Below are positions 38,170 through 47,778 of a stretch of DNA of 64,000 bases, one piece after another. The notes below the pieces were generated by a model. It made no database searches and was not told the origin of the DNA. It worked only from the letters and a program-made list of their open reading frames with translations. Origin of the DNA: Phycisphaerales bacterium (GTDB lineage: Bacteria > Planctomycetota > Phycisphaerae > UBA1845); NCBI GenBank assembly GCA_020852275.1, contig JADZBE010000027.1, positions 62,001 to 126,000 on the forward strand, in the 5' to 3' direction. Position 1 is the first letter of the stretch, and each line of letters starts with the position of its first letter. A program made the translations under genes and the position numbers.

Positions 38170-38937
38170 TTGAACAGCGCACCACCCATGACCCAAGTGA
38201 AACAGCCGGACGGTCTGAGCCGTTCTTCATGGCTTGCCGCGGGACTGGCCGCGGGGATCGTGCTGGCGGGGGGAATCGGCTACCGCGTGGCGGCGTCGCG
38301 GATGGGCAGGATGCTCAGCAGCGCGCCGATGCCCAAGGGCACGCTGGCCGGGCTGGCGATGGACCTCGACGGCTGGAGCGGGCGGGAGTTCGTTCTGGAT
38401 GAGAAGCTGATTCGCGCGACGGACACGGACGATCACGTGTGCCGGCAGCTCACGTCGCGGCAGGGACTGCCGCAGGTCATGCTCTTCGTCGGCTACGGCA
38501 TCAACCTGCGCGACCTGACGCCGCACCGTCCTGAAGTCTGCTACATCGGGCAGGGCTGGACGCAGATTGGCGCCGACACGATCGCGCTGCCGCTTCCGGA
38601 CGGCGGAAAGCTGCCCTGCCGGTTGTTTCGGTTCCGCAAGGGGGACCTCAGTCCGCGCGTGACGGTGGTGCTGCACTACTACCTCGCCGACGGGAACCGC
38701 GGCGCGGACGTGGACTGGCTCCTCGACGCGGCGCTGCGCGGGTCGAGCCGAGCACATTACGCGGCGCGCGTGCAAATCGAATGTCCAGCGCCCGACGTGC
38801 CCGACGGCGTCGAGCGGGCGATGCAGTCGGTGCAGCGCGTCGCGCAGGCGTCGGCAGGTCCGATCCTGGACCTCATGCCGCGGCTCGAAAGCGGCGACGT
38901 CCCGGCCTCACCCGCGGCGGGAGGAGGTTCGCCATGA
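38170..38937 (+). CDS. EpsI-type exosortase-associated protein (DUF3485-like)
   Basis: DLTPHRPEVCYIGQGWTQIG signature and TM N-terminus; overlaps the exosortase start. Confidence 0.82.
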   Translation: MNSAPPMTQVKQPDGLSRSSWLAAGLAAGIVLAGGIGYRVAASRMGRMLSSAPMPKGTLAGLAMDLDGWSGREFVLDEKLIRATDTDDHVCRQLTSRQGLPQVMLFVGYGINLRDLTPHRPEVCYIGQGWTQIGADTIALPLPDGGKLPCRLFRFRKGDLSPRVTVVLHYYLADGNRGADVDWLLDAALRGSSRAHYAARVQIECPAPDVPDGVERAMQSVQRVAQASAGPILDLMPRLESGDVPASPAAGGGSP

Positions 38938-39956
38938 GCACGCATCATCCGGCGACATCGGCGCCCGAGGACGCTCGCGGTGGCGCGCTGTCCTTCGACG
39001 GAAGTCACGCGGGCGCGGCGCACCACGCTGCCGCACTCGAGAGTCGCTCCGGCGACGCAAGCATCCCGACGCCGTGTTGCGAAGCCGCGTCGCCCTCTCG
39101 CGCCAACCGACAGCTTGCATGGGTCGTCGCAGTCCTGCTGGCGATGCTTGCCGGGTCCTACTGGCCTGTACTCACGGAACTGGCGCGCGACTGGGCGTCG
39201 AACGAGGACTACTCGGCGGGCATGTTCGTGCCGGCCGTGGCCGCGTACCTGGTGTGGGAAAAACGCAAGGGACTTGCATGTGTCGGCGGCGCGCCGTTCT
39301 GGGGCGCGGTCGTGTTGATTCTGGCGGCGGAGGCGGCGCGGCTTCAGGGGTTAAGCGACCTGCGGCAATCCGTGGAGCGCTATGCGCTGGTGCTGGAGAC
39401 GATGGGCGTCGTGCTTCTCGTCGGCGGGCTGCCGGTATTCCGCCGCGTCGGGTGGATTCTCGTGTTCCTCTTCCTCATGGCGCCGCTTCCGGGCAGCGTG
39501 CACAACGCGATTTCAGGTCCGATGCAGAACCAGGCCACTTCGGCCGCGAATTTCGTCCTCGAGCTGATGGGCATCGCCGTGCGGCGCGAGGGCAACATCC
39601 TGACGCTCAACGACCGGGTGCAAGTCGGCGTGGTCGAGGCGTGCAGCGGACTGAGAATGATGACCACGTTCGTGATCGTGGCGTCGTTTTTGGCGCTGTC
39701 GATCCGGCGGCCGCGCTGGCAGCGGGCGGCGCTCGTCATTTCGAGCGTGCCCGTGGCGGTGGCCTGCAACGTCGTCCGCGTGGTGTCCACGGCCTGGCTG
39801 CTGCTGGCGACGGACGGCAGCAAGGCGGTCGAGACGTTCTTCCACGACTTCGCGGGTTACGCCATGATGCCCATCGCCGTCGTGCTGCTGGTGGCGGAGT
39901 TGTGGCTGATGTCGAAGCTGGTGATTGAGGATCCGCCGGCACGGACGACGGGGTGA
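38934..39956 (+). CDS. Exosortase/archaeosortase family protein
   Basis: Polytopic; catalytic Cys VGVVEACSGLRMMTTFVIVASFLAL, Arg ACNVVRVVSTAWLLL, His FFHDFAGYAMMPIAVVLLVAELWLM. Confidence 0.88.
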   Translation: MSTHHPATSAPEDARGGALSFDGSHAGAAHHAAALESRSGDASIPTPCCEAASPSRANRQLAWVVAVLLAMLAGSYWPVLTELARDWASNEDYSAGMFVPAVAAYLVWEKRKGLACVGGAPFWGAVVLILAAEAARLQGLSDLRQSVERYALVLETMGVVLLVGGLPVFRRVGWILVFLFLMAPLPGSVHNAISGPMQNQATSAANFVLELMGIAVRREGNILTLNDRVQVGVVEACSGLRMMTTFVIVASFLALSIRRPRWQRAALVISSVPVAVACNVVRVVSTAWLLLATDGSKAVETFFHDFAGYAMMPIAVVLLVAELWLMSKLVIEDPPARTTG

Positions 39957-40101
39957 AGCGCGCGGGCGTTGGAGGCGGTTGAGGCGTCCCGTGTTCGGAG
40001 ATCGGCGCGTTGGCGCGCCGCGACGGCGAGATTCGGCTGAAAGGACGCGGCGTTCCCGTCCGCGGGCTACCCGCATGCTCGCCAACCCCTAGAATGACGT
40101 C

Positions 40102-41451
40102 ATGTCGGCACACCCATCCGCGTCCACGGGCTTTCGTTGCGACGAGTCGTTTGCGCGGGAGCTGGACCTCGCGGATCCGCTCGCGCGGCGGCGCGACGCC
40201 TTTCACCTTCCCCTGCGCGGGGACGGCTCGCCGGCGATTTACTTCTGCGGAAATTCGCTGGGGTTGCAGCCCAGGACCGTGCGCGACGCGATCGACCAGG
40301 AGCTGGAGGACTGGGCGCGGCTGGCGGTGGACGCGCACTTCGACGGGCGAACGCCGTGGTATTCGTATCACGAGGTGCTGCGCGAAAGCGGCGCGAGGCT
40401 CGTCGGGGCGCTGCCCGGCGAAGTCGTGCACATGAACGGCCTGACCGTCAACCTCCACCTGATGATGGTCAGCTTCTACCGCCCGACGCCGCAGCGCTTC
40501 AAGATCCTCATGGAGGACGCCTCGTTCCCCTCCGACACCTACGCCGTGCGCACGCAGCTTCGCTTTCACGGTTTGGATCCGGATTCGGCGCTGCTGATCG
40601 CCCGGCCCCGCGAGGGGGAACACACGCTGCGCACGGAGGACGTCGAGGCGCTGCTCGACCGCGAGGGGGAGCGGATCGCGCTCGTGCTGCTGGGCGGCGT
40701 GAATTACTTCAGTGGGCAGGTGTTCGACATGGAGCGGATCGCGCGCGCGGCGCGGGCGCGCGGGTGCGTGGTGGGTTTTGATCTGGCGCACGCCGCGGGC
40801 AACGTGCCGCTGCGCCTGCACGACTGGGGCGTGGATTTCGCCGCGTGGTGCACCTACAAGTATCTCAACTGCGGACCCGGATCGGTGGCGGGGTGCTTCG
40901 TGCACGAGCGCCATCACCGCGACGCCTCGCTTCCGCGCCTCGGAGGCTGGTGGGGCAACGACCCCTCAACGCGCTTCCGCATGCACCTTAACCGCGAGTT
41001 CGTCCCGGTCGCCGCGGCGGATGCCTGGCAGCTCTCCAATCCGCCGATCCTGTCGATGGCCGCGCTGAAGGCGTCGCTGGCGATCTTTGACGAAGTGGGC
41101 ATGACCGCGCTGCGCGAGAAGTCCGGGAAGCTCACGGGGTACTTGCAATACCTCATCGACCGCGCCGGATGGCAACCCCATGCGTCCGGGGAGTCCGCGC
41201 GGGCTGAAGTCCAAGGCTCGCCCACGGACGCTCGCTACGAAGTCATCACCCCGCGGGAAGAGCGCGCCCGCGGCTGCCAGCTTTCAATCCTCGTCCACGA
41301 CCGCCCGAAGGAGCTGCTGCACAAGCTGCACGCCGAGGGCGTGGTCTGCGACTTCCGCGAGCCGAACGTCATCCGCGTCGCGCCGGTTCCGCTGTACAAC
41401 ACGTATCACGAAGTCTGGCGTTTCGCCCAGGTGCTGGCGCGGCACGCGTGA
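40102..41451 (+). CDS. kynU: Kynureninase
   Basis: IYFCGNSLGLQPRTVRDAI, GCVVGFDLAHAAGNVPLRLHDWGVDFAAWCTYKYLNCGPGSVAGCFVHERH (PLP Lys), GWWGNDPSTRFRM. Confidence 0.93.
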   Translation: MSAHPSASTGFRCDESFARELDLADPLARRRDAFHLPLRGDGSPAIYFCGNSLGLQPRTVRDAIDQELEDWARLAVDAHFDGRTPWYSYHEVLRESGARLVGALPGEVVHMNGLTVNLHLMMVSFYRPTPQRFKILMEDASFPSDTYAVRTQLRFHGLDPDSALLIARPREGEHTLRTEDVEALLDREGERIALVLLGGVNYFSGQVFDMERIARAARARGCVVGFDLAHAAGNVPLRLHDWGVDFAAWCTYKYLNCGPGSVAGCFVHERHHRDASLPRLGGWWGNDPSTRFRMHLNREFVPVAAADAWQLSNPPILSMAALKASLAIFDEVGMTALREKSGKLTGYLQYLIDRAGWQPHASGESARAEVQGSPTDARYEVITPREERARGCQLSILVHDRPKELLHKLHAEGVVCDFREPNVIRVAPVPLYNTYHEVWRFAQVLARHA

Positions 41452-41516
41452 AAACTTCATCCGAGCCGGCGCCGGCGGCACACCGTCGCGGTGCGGCGCC
41501 GGCAGGAGAAACACAA

Positions 41517-41545
41517 AGGGACGACCCGGCATCCGGATCGTCCCT
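41517..41545 (-). terminator. Terminator of the Cys-rich protein gene
   Basis: AGGGACGA (41517-41524) and TCGTCCCT (41538-41545), flanked on the minus strand by TTTGTG. Confidence 0.7.
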
Positions 41546-41566
41546 CGGAGTCAGACAGCCGGCGGA

Positions 41567-41956
41567 TCAACCGCCGTGACACTCGATGGCGCAATGCTCC
41601 CGGCGTTCCTGGGCCGCCCGCTTGCAGCGGCGGAAGCACGCCCGGTCATCGCCGCACTCGGCGCGGCAACGCTCCAGCCCCTCGCAGTAGCCGGCGCAGC
41701 AGCGCAGCCCGCATTCGACGGTCCCGATGCACGCGTGAAACTGCTCTTCGGCCCGCGCGCGGCAGGCGCGGAGGCATTCCTCGTTGCCCTGGCATTCCTC
41801 TTCGCACACGCGAAGCTGGTGATGGAACGCCTCCTCGCAACGGGCGCGCCCCTCCGCCGCCGCGTGCTCGCAGCGACGACGGCACCCCGCGTTCGCGTTG
41901 TCGGCCCACAGACCGACCACCAACGCCACTGCGGCCAACGTCAACAGATTTCTCAT
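41567..41956 (-). CDS. Secreted Cys-rich protein, 18 Cys in mature region
   Basis: Signal MRNLLTLAAVALVVGLWADNANA; mature region has duplicated C-x3-C-x4-C-x3-C (CEEECQGNEECLRAC and CRAECGDDRACFRRC). Confidence 0.82.
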   Translation of the reverse strand: MRNLLTLAAVALVVGLWADNANAGCRRRCEHAAAEGRARCEEAFHHQLRVCEEECQGNEECLRACRARAEEQFHACIGTVECGLRCCAGYCEGLERCRAECGDDRACFRRCKRAAQERREHCAIECHGG

Positions 41957-42657
41957 CGCGATTCCTCCTCAAGAAACGCATGACGGGCAACGCCCGCCGG
42001 ACGCCGACGGCCGGCACCCTGCCGACCGATCCACTCGAGATTTCAAGCAGGTCGCGGAAGCGCGCGAATCGACTATGCGCCCGCCCGTCTGATGGCCCGA
42101 GAGTGGGTCCACGCGCTCACGGCAAGAACTTCCGGTGCGCGACCCAGCTTCATTTCGACTCCCGAAAACCGGGGCAGGCTCCCCACTGCGGCATGCAGGA
42201 TGGGAAGCGCGAGTCGAGGTCACATCAAGCGGTGCAGGAGCCGCACGGAGGGCGCCCCTGCAATGGAAATGTCCGGCTCGCCTCGCCCCCGGATCGTGAA
42301 ATCCGGCGATCGACAGGCGGATCCGCATCCCCAGCGCCCAACCGCGCGGCCCGCTCTCTGTTCCCAACTGTGAGAGTACGCGCCGCAAAAAGGCCCGGAA
42401 AGCATGGTTAGACAGGATTAACGTGGAATCGCGCCGCTTGCGGATAGCCCTCGGTGAGGGCGCCGGACACAGAACCCGAAGCGCAAGCGAGGGCGGCCGT
42501 CCGAGGGCGACTTTCTGATGGCGGCTTCGCGCGGGCGGGCGGTCGTCTTCCGGCGCGGCGGCTTGGAGCGGCTGATCGGAGCGCAAGACCCTGGCTGGCG
42601 CTACGAGTTCGGAAGCGGAGCGCCCTTGCCGGCGCTACGGGTTCGGAAGGGGCCATG

Positions 42658-43566
42658 CTAATGGGTGTCGGAGTCGAGCGCGAGGGCGATGCGACCGCCT
42701 GACCGCGCCAGGCGCTGGTCAGCCTCCTCCCGGCTGAGACCTGCGGCGTGCATCACCAGCGCCGACTTGACCCGTCCGCCGGCCTGCTGCAAGAGGCGAC
42801 CGGCCTCAGCGCGATCCAGTTGCGTCAGCGATTGCAGGATGCGCACGCCCCGATCCGTCAGCTTGGCGTTCGCGTTGCAGTTCACGTCCACCATGAGGTT
42901 CTCATGCACCTTGCCCAGTCGCGTCATGGACAGAGTCGTCACCATGTTCAGCACGAGCTTGGTGGCCGTGCCCGCTTTGAGCCGCGTGCTGCCCGTGAGC
43001 ACCTCCGGACCGGTGAGCACGCGGATCGACACGTCAGCCTCGCCGGGGAACTGCTCCCGCGGGACGCAGGCGAAGAAGACCGTTTTCGCTCCCGACTCGC
43101 GCGCCTGACGCAGCGCTCCCTGCACGAACGGCGTCGTCCCGCCGCTGGAAATGCCGAACACCACGTCGCGATCGCCCACGCCCAGCCGCCGCACGGCTTC
43201 CGCGCCCGCTTCGACGTCGTCCTCCGCGCCTTCCACGCTGCGGCGGATGGCCGGCTCCCCCCCGGCGATCACCGCCCGCACCATTGACGGGTCGGTCAGA
43301 AACGTGGGGGGGCACTCGGCCGCGTCGAGGACGCCGAGCCGCCCGCTGGTTCCCGCGCCGATGTAGATCAGCCGACCCCCGCGCTCGAAGGCGCTGACGA
43401 TCAGGTCGATCGCGCGGCAGATATCCGGCTTGGCGCGCGCGACGGCGAGCGCGACGGTCTGGTCCTCCGCCGACATGATGTCGAAAGCCTCGGCGGTGGA
43501 GAGCCGATCGAGGTGCATCGAGCGCGGATTGCGCTGCTCCGTGTCAAGATGTCCACGGTCGTGCAT
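42658..43566 (-). CDS. murQ: N-acetylmuramic acid 6-phosphate etherase
   Basis: TEQRNPRSMHLDRLSTAEAFDIMSAEDQTVALAV; GGRLIYIGAGTSGRLGVLDAAECPPTF; DVVFGISSGGTTPFVQGAL; TKLVLNMVTTLSMTRLGKVHENLMVDV. Confidence 0.93.
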   Translation of the reverse strand: MHDRGHLDTEQRNPRSMHLDRLSTAEAFDIMSAEDQTVALAVARAKPDICRAIDLIVSAFERGGRLIYIGAGTSGRLGVLDAAECPPTFLTDPSMVRAVIAGGEPAIRRSVEGAEDDVEAGAEAVRRLGVGDRDVVFGISSGGTTPFVQGALRQARESGAKTVFFACVPREQFPGEADVSIRVLTGPEVLTGSTRLKAGTATKLVLNMVTTLSMTRLGKVHENLMVDVNCNANAKLTDRGVRILQSLTQLDRAEAGRLLQQAGGRVKSALVMHAAGLSREEADQRLARSGGRIALALDSDTH

Positions 43567-43737
43567 GGTCGTGCCTGATTGAATCCGGCCACGGAGTTCG
43601 TCGCCGGCAACATCATACCGTAACTCAACGGTGCGTCGCGGCGCCGGCGGAGAAGGATTCACAGGGCGACCGCCCGCGGAGCATTGACGATCCCGCGCGC
43701 GGCGCGTAACGTTCGCGCGGCGTTTCGGCGAGGCATC

Positions 43738-44547
43738 ATGGCGGCGTTCATCGGCTGGCAGCACATCAACGGGACCGTGATCAATGCCATCACCGTGGCG
43801 CTGGGCAGCGGCGCGGGGCTGCTCCTCTCCCACCGCCTCCCCCAGCGCTACCAGCAGATCGTCCTCAGCGCACTGGGCCTGACGACGATCGGGCTGGGCA
43901 TCGACGCGGCCGTGGTGACCTTCGCCCAGACCGTCGGCAAGTTTCAATCCGCGGTGCTTGCGCCGCAGACGTACGGCGCGCGGCTGGCAATGGTGATGAT
44001 CTCCTCGCTGGTCATCGGCAGCATTCTCGGCACGGCGCTGCGGCTGCACGAGCGCATCGAAGGCTTCGGCGAGTGGGTCCATGCCCGCTTCGGCGGCGGC
44101 GAGGGCGGGAAGCGCTTCGCGGAAGGGTTCCTCACCGCCAGCGTGATTTTCTGCGTTGGACCGCTGACGCTGCTGGGTTGCCTGCGCAACGGCTCGCAGG
44201 GCGATCCGAGCTATCTGTACATCAAGTCGGCGCTGGACGGATTCTGCTCAATGGCGCTGGCCTCGACGATGGGCTGGGGCGTGGCGCTGAGCATCGTGAC
44301 GGTGCTGGTGTTTCAGGGCGGGCTTTCGGCGCTGGCGTTCGCCTTCGCGGACCCGCTTCCGGAAGTCTCGCGCAACATGATGACCTGCGTCGGCGGCGTG
44401 CTCATGCTCGGCACGGCGCTAATGATTCTCGACATCAAGAAGATTCCGGTGGCCAACATGCTCCCGGGCATCTTCCTGCCGCCGGCAGCAATCTTTTTGG
44501 TGGAACTGTACTGGCGCGGACTGCTGTCGCCGGCAGGCTCCGGCTAA
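43738..44547 (+). CDS. DUF554-family membrane protein
   Basis: NGTVINAITVALGSGAGLLLSHRLPQRYQQIVLSALGLTTIGLGID; FLTASVIFCVGPLTLLGCLRNG. Confidence 0.85.
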   Translation: MAAFIGWQHINGTVINAITVALGSGAGLLLSHRLPQRYQQIVLSALGLTTIGLGIDAAVVTFAQTVGKFQSAVLAPQTYGARLAMVMISSLVIGSILGTALRLHERIEGFGEWVHARFGGGEGGKRFAEGFLTASVIFCVGPLTLLGCLRNGSQGDPSYLYIKSALDGFCSMALASTMGWGVALSIVTVLVFQGGLSALAFAFADPLPEVSRNMMTCVGGVLMLGTALMILDIKKIPVANMLPGIFLPPAAIFLVELYWRGLLSPAGSG

Positions 44548-44842
44548 CGGCCGAGCGCGCCCGCACGGCGCGTAAAAGTCCGATAACTACTGGCGATTCG
44601 TTTGCCCGATCACACAGTACTATGCGAACACATGCGGTTACTGGCAGATCTTTCGGTGCAAAGCGCAGGATGCGAGGGGGTTCTTGGGTGAAGATCGGGG
44701 GCGGGTATCGAAGGCGCGGGCAGCCGGCCCCGCTGCTGGCGGGGCGGCGGATCGACTGGCCTGTAAAGCCGGCCCTTCGCAGCATCAAGGGCATCGAAGT
44801 GCAGCGACATCAAGGTCGCCCGCGCCATATGGAGCTACATTC

Positions 44843-45565
44843 ATGACTCGACCCAAGTACCGGCGCGTGCTCCTGAAGATCAGCGGCGAGGGGCTTTGCC
44901 GCGCCGGCGGGTTCGGCATTGACGGCGAGGTGCTCGGACGCATCGCCCGCGAGATCAAGCTCGTCGCCGACCTTGGCATCCAGCTCTGCATCGTCGTCGG
45001 CGGCGGCAACATCATCCGCGGCAGCAGCCTCGCCAAGGACTCGCCCATCGAGGAAGTCACCGGGCACTACATGGGCATGCTCGCCACCGTCATCAACGCG
45101 CTGGCGATCCAGGACACGCTGGAGTCGCTGGGGCTGGTCACGCGCGTCCAGAGCGCCGTCGCCGTGGACCGCGTGTGCGAGCCGTTCACCCGCCGCCGCG
45201 CCCTGCGCCACCTGGAAAAAGGGCGCGTCGTCATCTTCGCCGGCGGTACGGGCAACCCCTTTGTCACCACCGACTCCGGCGGCGCGCTCCGCGCCAGCGA
45301 AATGCAGGCCGATGTGCTGCTCAAAGCCACGAAAGTGGACGGCGTGTACACCGCTGATCCGAAGATAGACCCCTCGGCGCAGCACATCGCGTGCCTCACG
45401 TTTCAGGAAGTCATCGACAAGCGGCTCGCGGTGATGGACGTGGCCGCCGTCGAGCTGTGCCGCCAGAACAACATCCCGATCATCGTGTTCAACCTGTACG
45501 CGCCGGGCAACATGCGCGCCGTGTGCGAAGGGCAGCAGATTGGGACGCTGATCGACGGGGGATGA
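44843..45565 (+). CDS. pyrH: UMP kinase
   Basis: YRRVLLKISGEGL; CIVVGGGNIIRG; MGMLATVINALAIQDTLE; GTGNPFVTTDSGGALRASEMQADVLLKATKVDGVYTADP. Confidence 0.95.
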   Translation: MTRPKYRRVLLKISGEGLCRAGGFGIDGEVLGRIAREIKLVADLGIQLCIVVGGGNIIRGSSLAKDSPIEEVTGHYMGMLATVINALAIQDTLESLGLVTRVQSAVAVDRVCEPFTRRRALRHLEKGRVVIFAGGTGNPFVTTDSGGALRASEMQADVLLKATKVDGVYTADPKIDPSAQHIACLTFQEVIDKRLAVMDVAAVELCRQNNIPIIVFNLYAPGNMRAVCEGQQIGTLIDGG

Positions 45566-45736
45566 AGCGAGAACGTCAGTCCGGGCGGTTTTTCCAGCGC
45601 TTGCGAGGGTGGATCTTCCCGAAGATCCGCGCGAGATGAATCCCGCGGTTCGCCGGACGCCGCGCTCCCGGCTTGTGCGATCGCCGCTCCGGCGGTTAAA
45701 TCCCCGGAAAACCCGGCCCCACGGAGAAGAACGATC

Positions 45737-46303
45737 ATGAACCTCGCCGCCATCGAAGCCGACTGCAAGCAGCGCATGACCAAGGCCGCCGAGCACCTCA
45801 AGCAGGAGCTGAAGGGCGTCCGCACCGGGCGCGCGCATCCGGGGCTGGTTGAGCACATCAAGATCGACGTGCCGTCCTACGGCAGCGTCATGGATCTGAA
45901 GGGGTTGGCCAGCATCAGCGTCCCCGATCCCGGCACGCTCATGGTCAAGCCCTTCGACCCCGGCACGCTCAAGGACATCGAGAAGGGACTGAAAGCGTCG
46001 GACCTGGGCATCACCCCGGTCAGCGACGGCAAGATGATCCGCCTGCCCATCCCCGCCCTCTCCGGCGAGCGCCGCCAGCAGCTCGTGCAAAGCGTCCGCA
46101 AGCTCGGCGAGGCCCAGAAGATCGCCGTGCGCAACGTCCGCCGCGACGGCAACAAGGCCATCGACGCGCTGGAAAAAGCCAAGACCATCAGCGAGGACGA
46201 TTCGAAAAAGGCGCAGGAGCGAGTGCAGAAGCTGCTCAAGCAGTACGAGGACGACATCGACAAGGTGCTCGCCGAGAAGACGAAGGAGATCGAGACGGTC
46301 TGA
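45737..46303 (+). CDS. frr: Ribosome recycling factor
   Basis: LKQELKGVRTGRAHPGLVEHIKIDVPSYGSVMDLKGLASISVPDPGTLMVKPFDP; RNVRRDGNKAIDALEKAKTISEDDSKKAQERVQKL. Confidence 0.95.
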   Translation: MNLAAIEADCKQRMTKAAEHLKQELKGVRTGRAHPGLVEHIKIDVPSYGSVMDLKGLASISVPDPGTLMVKPFDPGTLKDIEKGLKASDLGITPVSDGKMIRLPIPALSGERRQQLVQSVRKLGEAQKIAVRNVRRDGNKAIDALEKAKTISEDDSKKAQERVQKLLKQYEDDIDKVLAEKTKEIETV

Positions 46304-46332
46304 CGCCGCAGCCCGCGGTTCTTGCCCACTCG

Positions 46333-47772
46333 ATGCACCGGGTGCGCTTCGCCGTTTCCAAAGGCCTCGACCGCGATCCACGGAGCCGGAGCGACGGGAG
46401 CCATTTCGTGTCTGCACCGTCTGCGCATTTCAAGGGCGTGCACCTGAAGATCCTCGCGGGTCTGGCGATCGGCGTCGCACTGGGGCTGATCGCCAACCGC
46501 ATGGGCGCGCAGTCAGCGGCACCCGCGCCGACGTCGGCGGCGCCCGCGTCGTCATCAGCGTGGGTGGATCACGTAAACTGGGCGACGACTTACCTTGCGG
46601 ACCCGATGGGCAAGGTCTTTCTGCGCCTCATGTTCATGGTCGTCGTGCCGCTGGTGTTCGCGGCGCTGGCGCTGGGCGTGGTCGGGCTGGGCGACTTGCG
46701 GAAGATCGGACGCGTCGGCGCTCGGAGCCTGCTGCTGACCGTTGCGTTCTCCTGTTGCGCCGTGGGCGTCGGGCTGCTGCTGGTCAACGCCATCCGCCCC
46801 GGCGGCGGACTCGACGGCACGCAGCGCGACCAGCTCCGTGAAAAATACGCCACCCGCGCGGCCGATCTCGTCGGCAAGGCGAAACAGGCCAAGACCGTCC
46901 GCGACACGCTGCTGGACATTATTCCGGAAAACCCGCTGCAGGAGATGGTTGGCGCGCTGGATGGCAGCTCCAAGGGCAACGGCATGTTGTCCGTCATGTT
47001 CTTCGCTCTCGTCTTCGGCGCGGCCATGACGTTCCTCCCCGCCGAAAAATCAGCGCCGCTCGTTGCCGTGCTGCAGGCCGTGTTCGACACCTGCATGATC
47101 GTCATCGGCCTGGCGATGAAACTGGCGCCGATCGCCGTGGCCTGCCTCGTCTTCTCGGTCGTATCGAAGCTCGGCTTCGACATTCTCGTCACGCTGCTGT
47201 GGTTCGTCGTGACCGTGTTCGCCGGGCTGACGTTTCAACTGGTGGTCGTCTATTCGCTGGCGGTCCGCTCGATGGGCGGATTGTCGCCGCTGACGTTCTT
47301 CCGTCGCACGGCCGAGGCGATGCTGACGGCGTTCGGCACGTCCTCCTCCAATGCGACGCTGCCGACGGCGCTGCGCGTGGCGGAAGAGTCGCTCAAGCTG
47401 CCGAAGGACATTTCGCATTTCGTGCTGACGGTCGGCGCGACGGGCAATCAGAACGGCACGGCGTTGTACGAGGGCGTGGTCGTCCTCTTTCTGGCACAGG
47501 TGTTCGGCGTCGAGCTGACGCTGGCGCAGCAGCTTACGGTGATCCTGATGAGCGTGCTGGCGGGCGTGGGGACGGCCGGCGTGCCGGGCGGCTCGCTGCC
47601 GCTGATCGTGCTGGTGCTGCAAAGCGTGGGCGTGCCGGGCGAAGGCATCGGCATCATTCTCGGCGTCGATCGCATCCTCGACATGTGCCGCACCGTGGTC
47701 AACGTCACCGGCGACCTCGCCATCGCCACGTGCGTCAGCCATCGTGAATCGCGTCGCTCGCCGGCGTGCTGA
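46333..47772 (+). CDS. Dicarboxylate/amino acid:cation symporter (DAACS family)
   Basis: FLRLMFMVVVPLVFAALALGVVGLGDLRKIGRVGARSL; AFGTSSSNATLPTALRVAEE; GATGNQNGTALYEGVVVLFLAQVFG; GVPGEGIGIILGVDRILDMCRTVVNVTGDLAIA. Confidence 0.92.
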   Translation: MHRVRFAVSKGLDRDPRSRSDGSHFVSAPSAHFKGVHLKILAGLAIGVALGLIANRMGAQSAAPAPTSAAPASSSAWVDHVNWATTYLADPMGKVFLRLMFMVVVPLVFAALALGVVGLGDLRKIGRVGARSLLLTVAFSCCAVGVGLLLVNAIRPGGGLDGTQRDQLREKYATRAADLVGKAKQAKTVRDTLLDIIPENPLQEMVGALDGSSKGNGMLSVMFFALVFGAAMTFLPAEKSAPLVAVLQAVFDTCMIVIGLAMKLAPIAVACLVFSVVSKLGFDILVTLLWFVVTVFAGLTFQLVVVYSLAVRSMGGLSPLTFFRRTAEAMLTAFGTSSSNATLPTALRVAEESLKLPKDISHFVLTVGATGNQNGTALYEGVVVLFLAQVFGVELTLAQQLTVILMSVLAGVGTAGVPGGSLPLIVLVLQSVGVPGEGIGIILGVDRILDMCRTVVNVTGDLAIATCVSHRESRRSPAC

Positions 47773-47778
47773 ACCGCG

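Noticed and set aside
42454-42702. 82-aa plus ORF in the gap before murQ
   Set aside because: No domain, no good Shine-Dalgarno, overlaps the murQ 3' end and short repeats.
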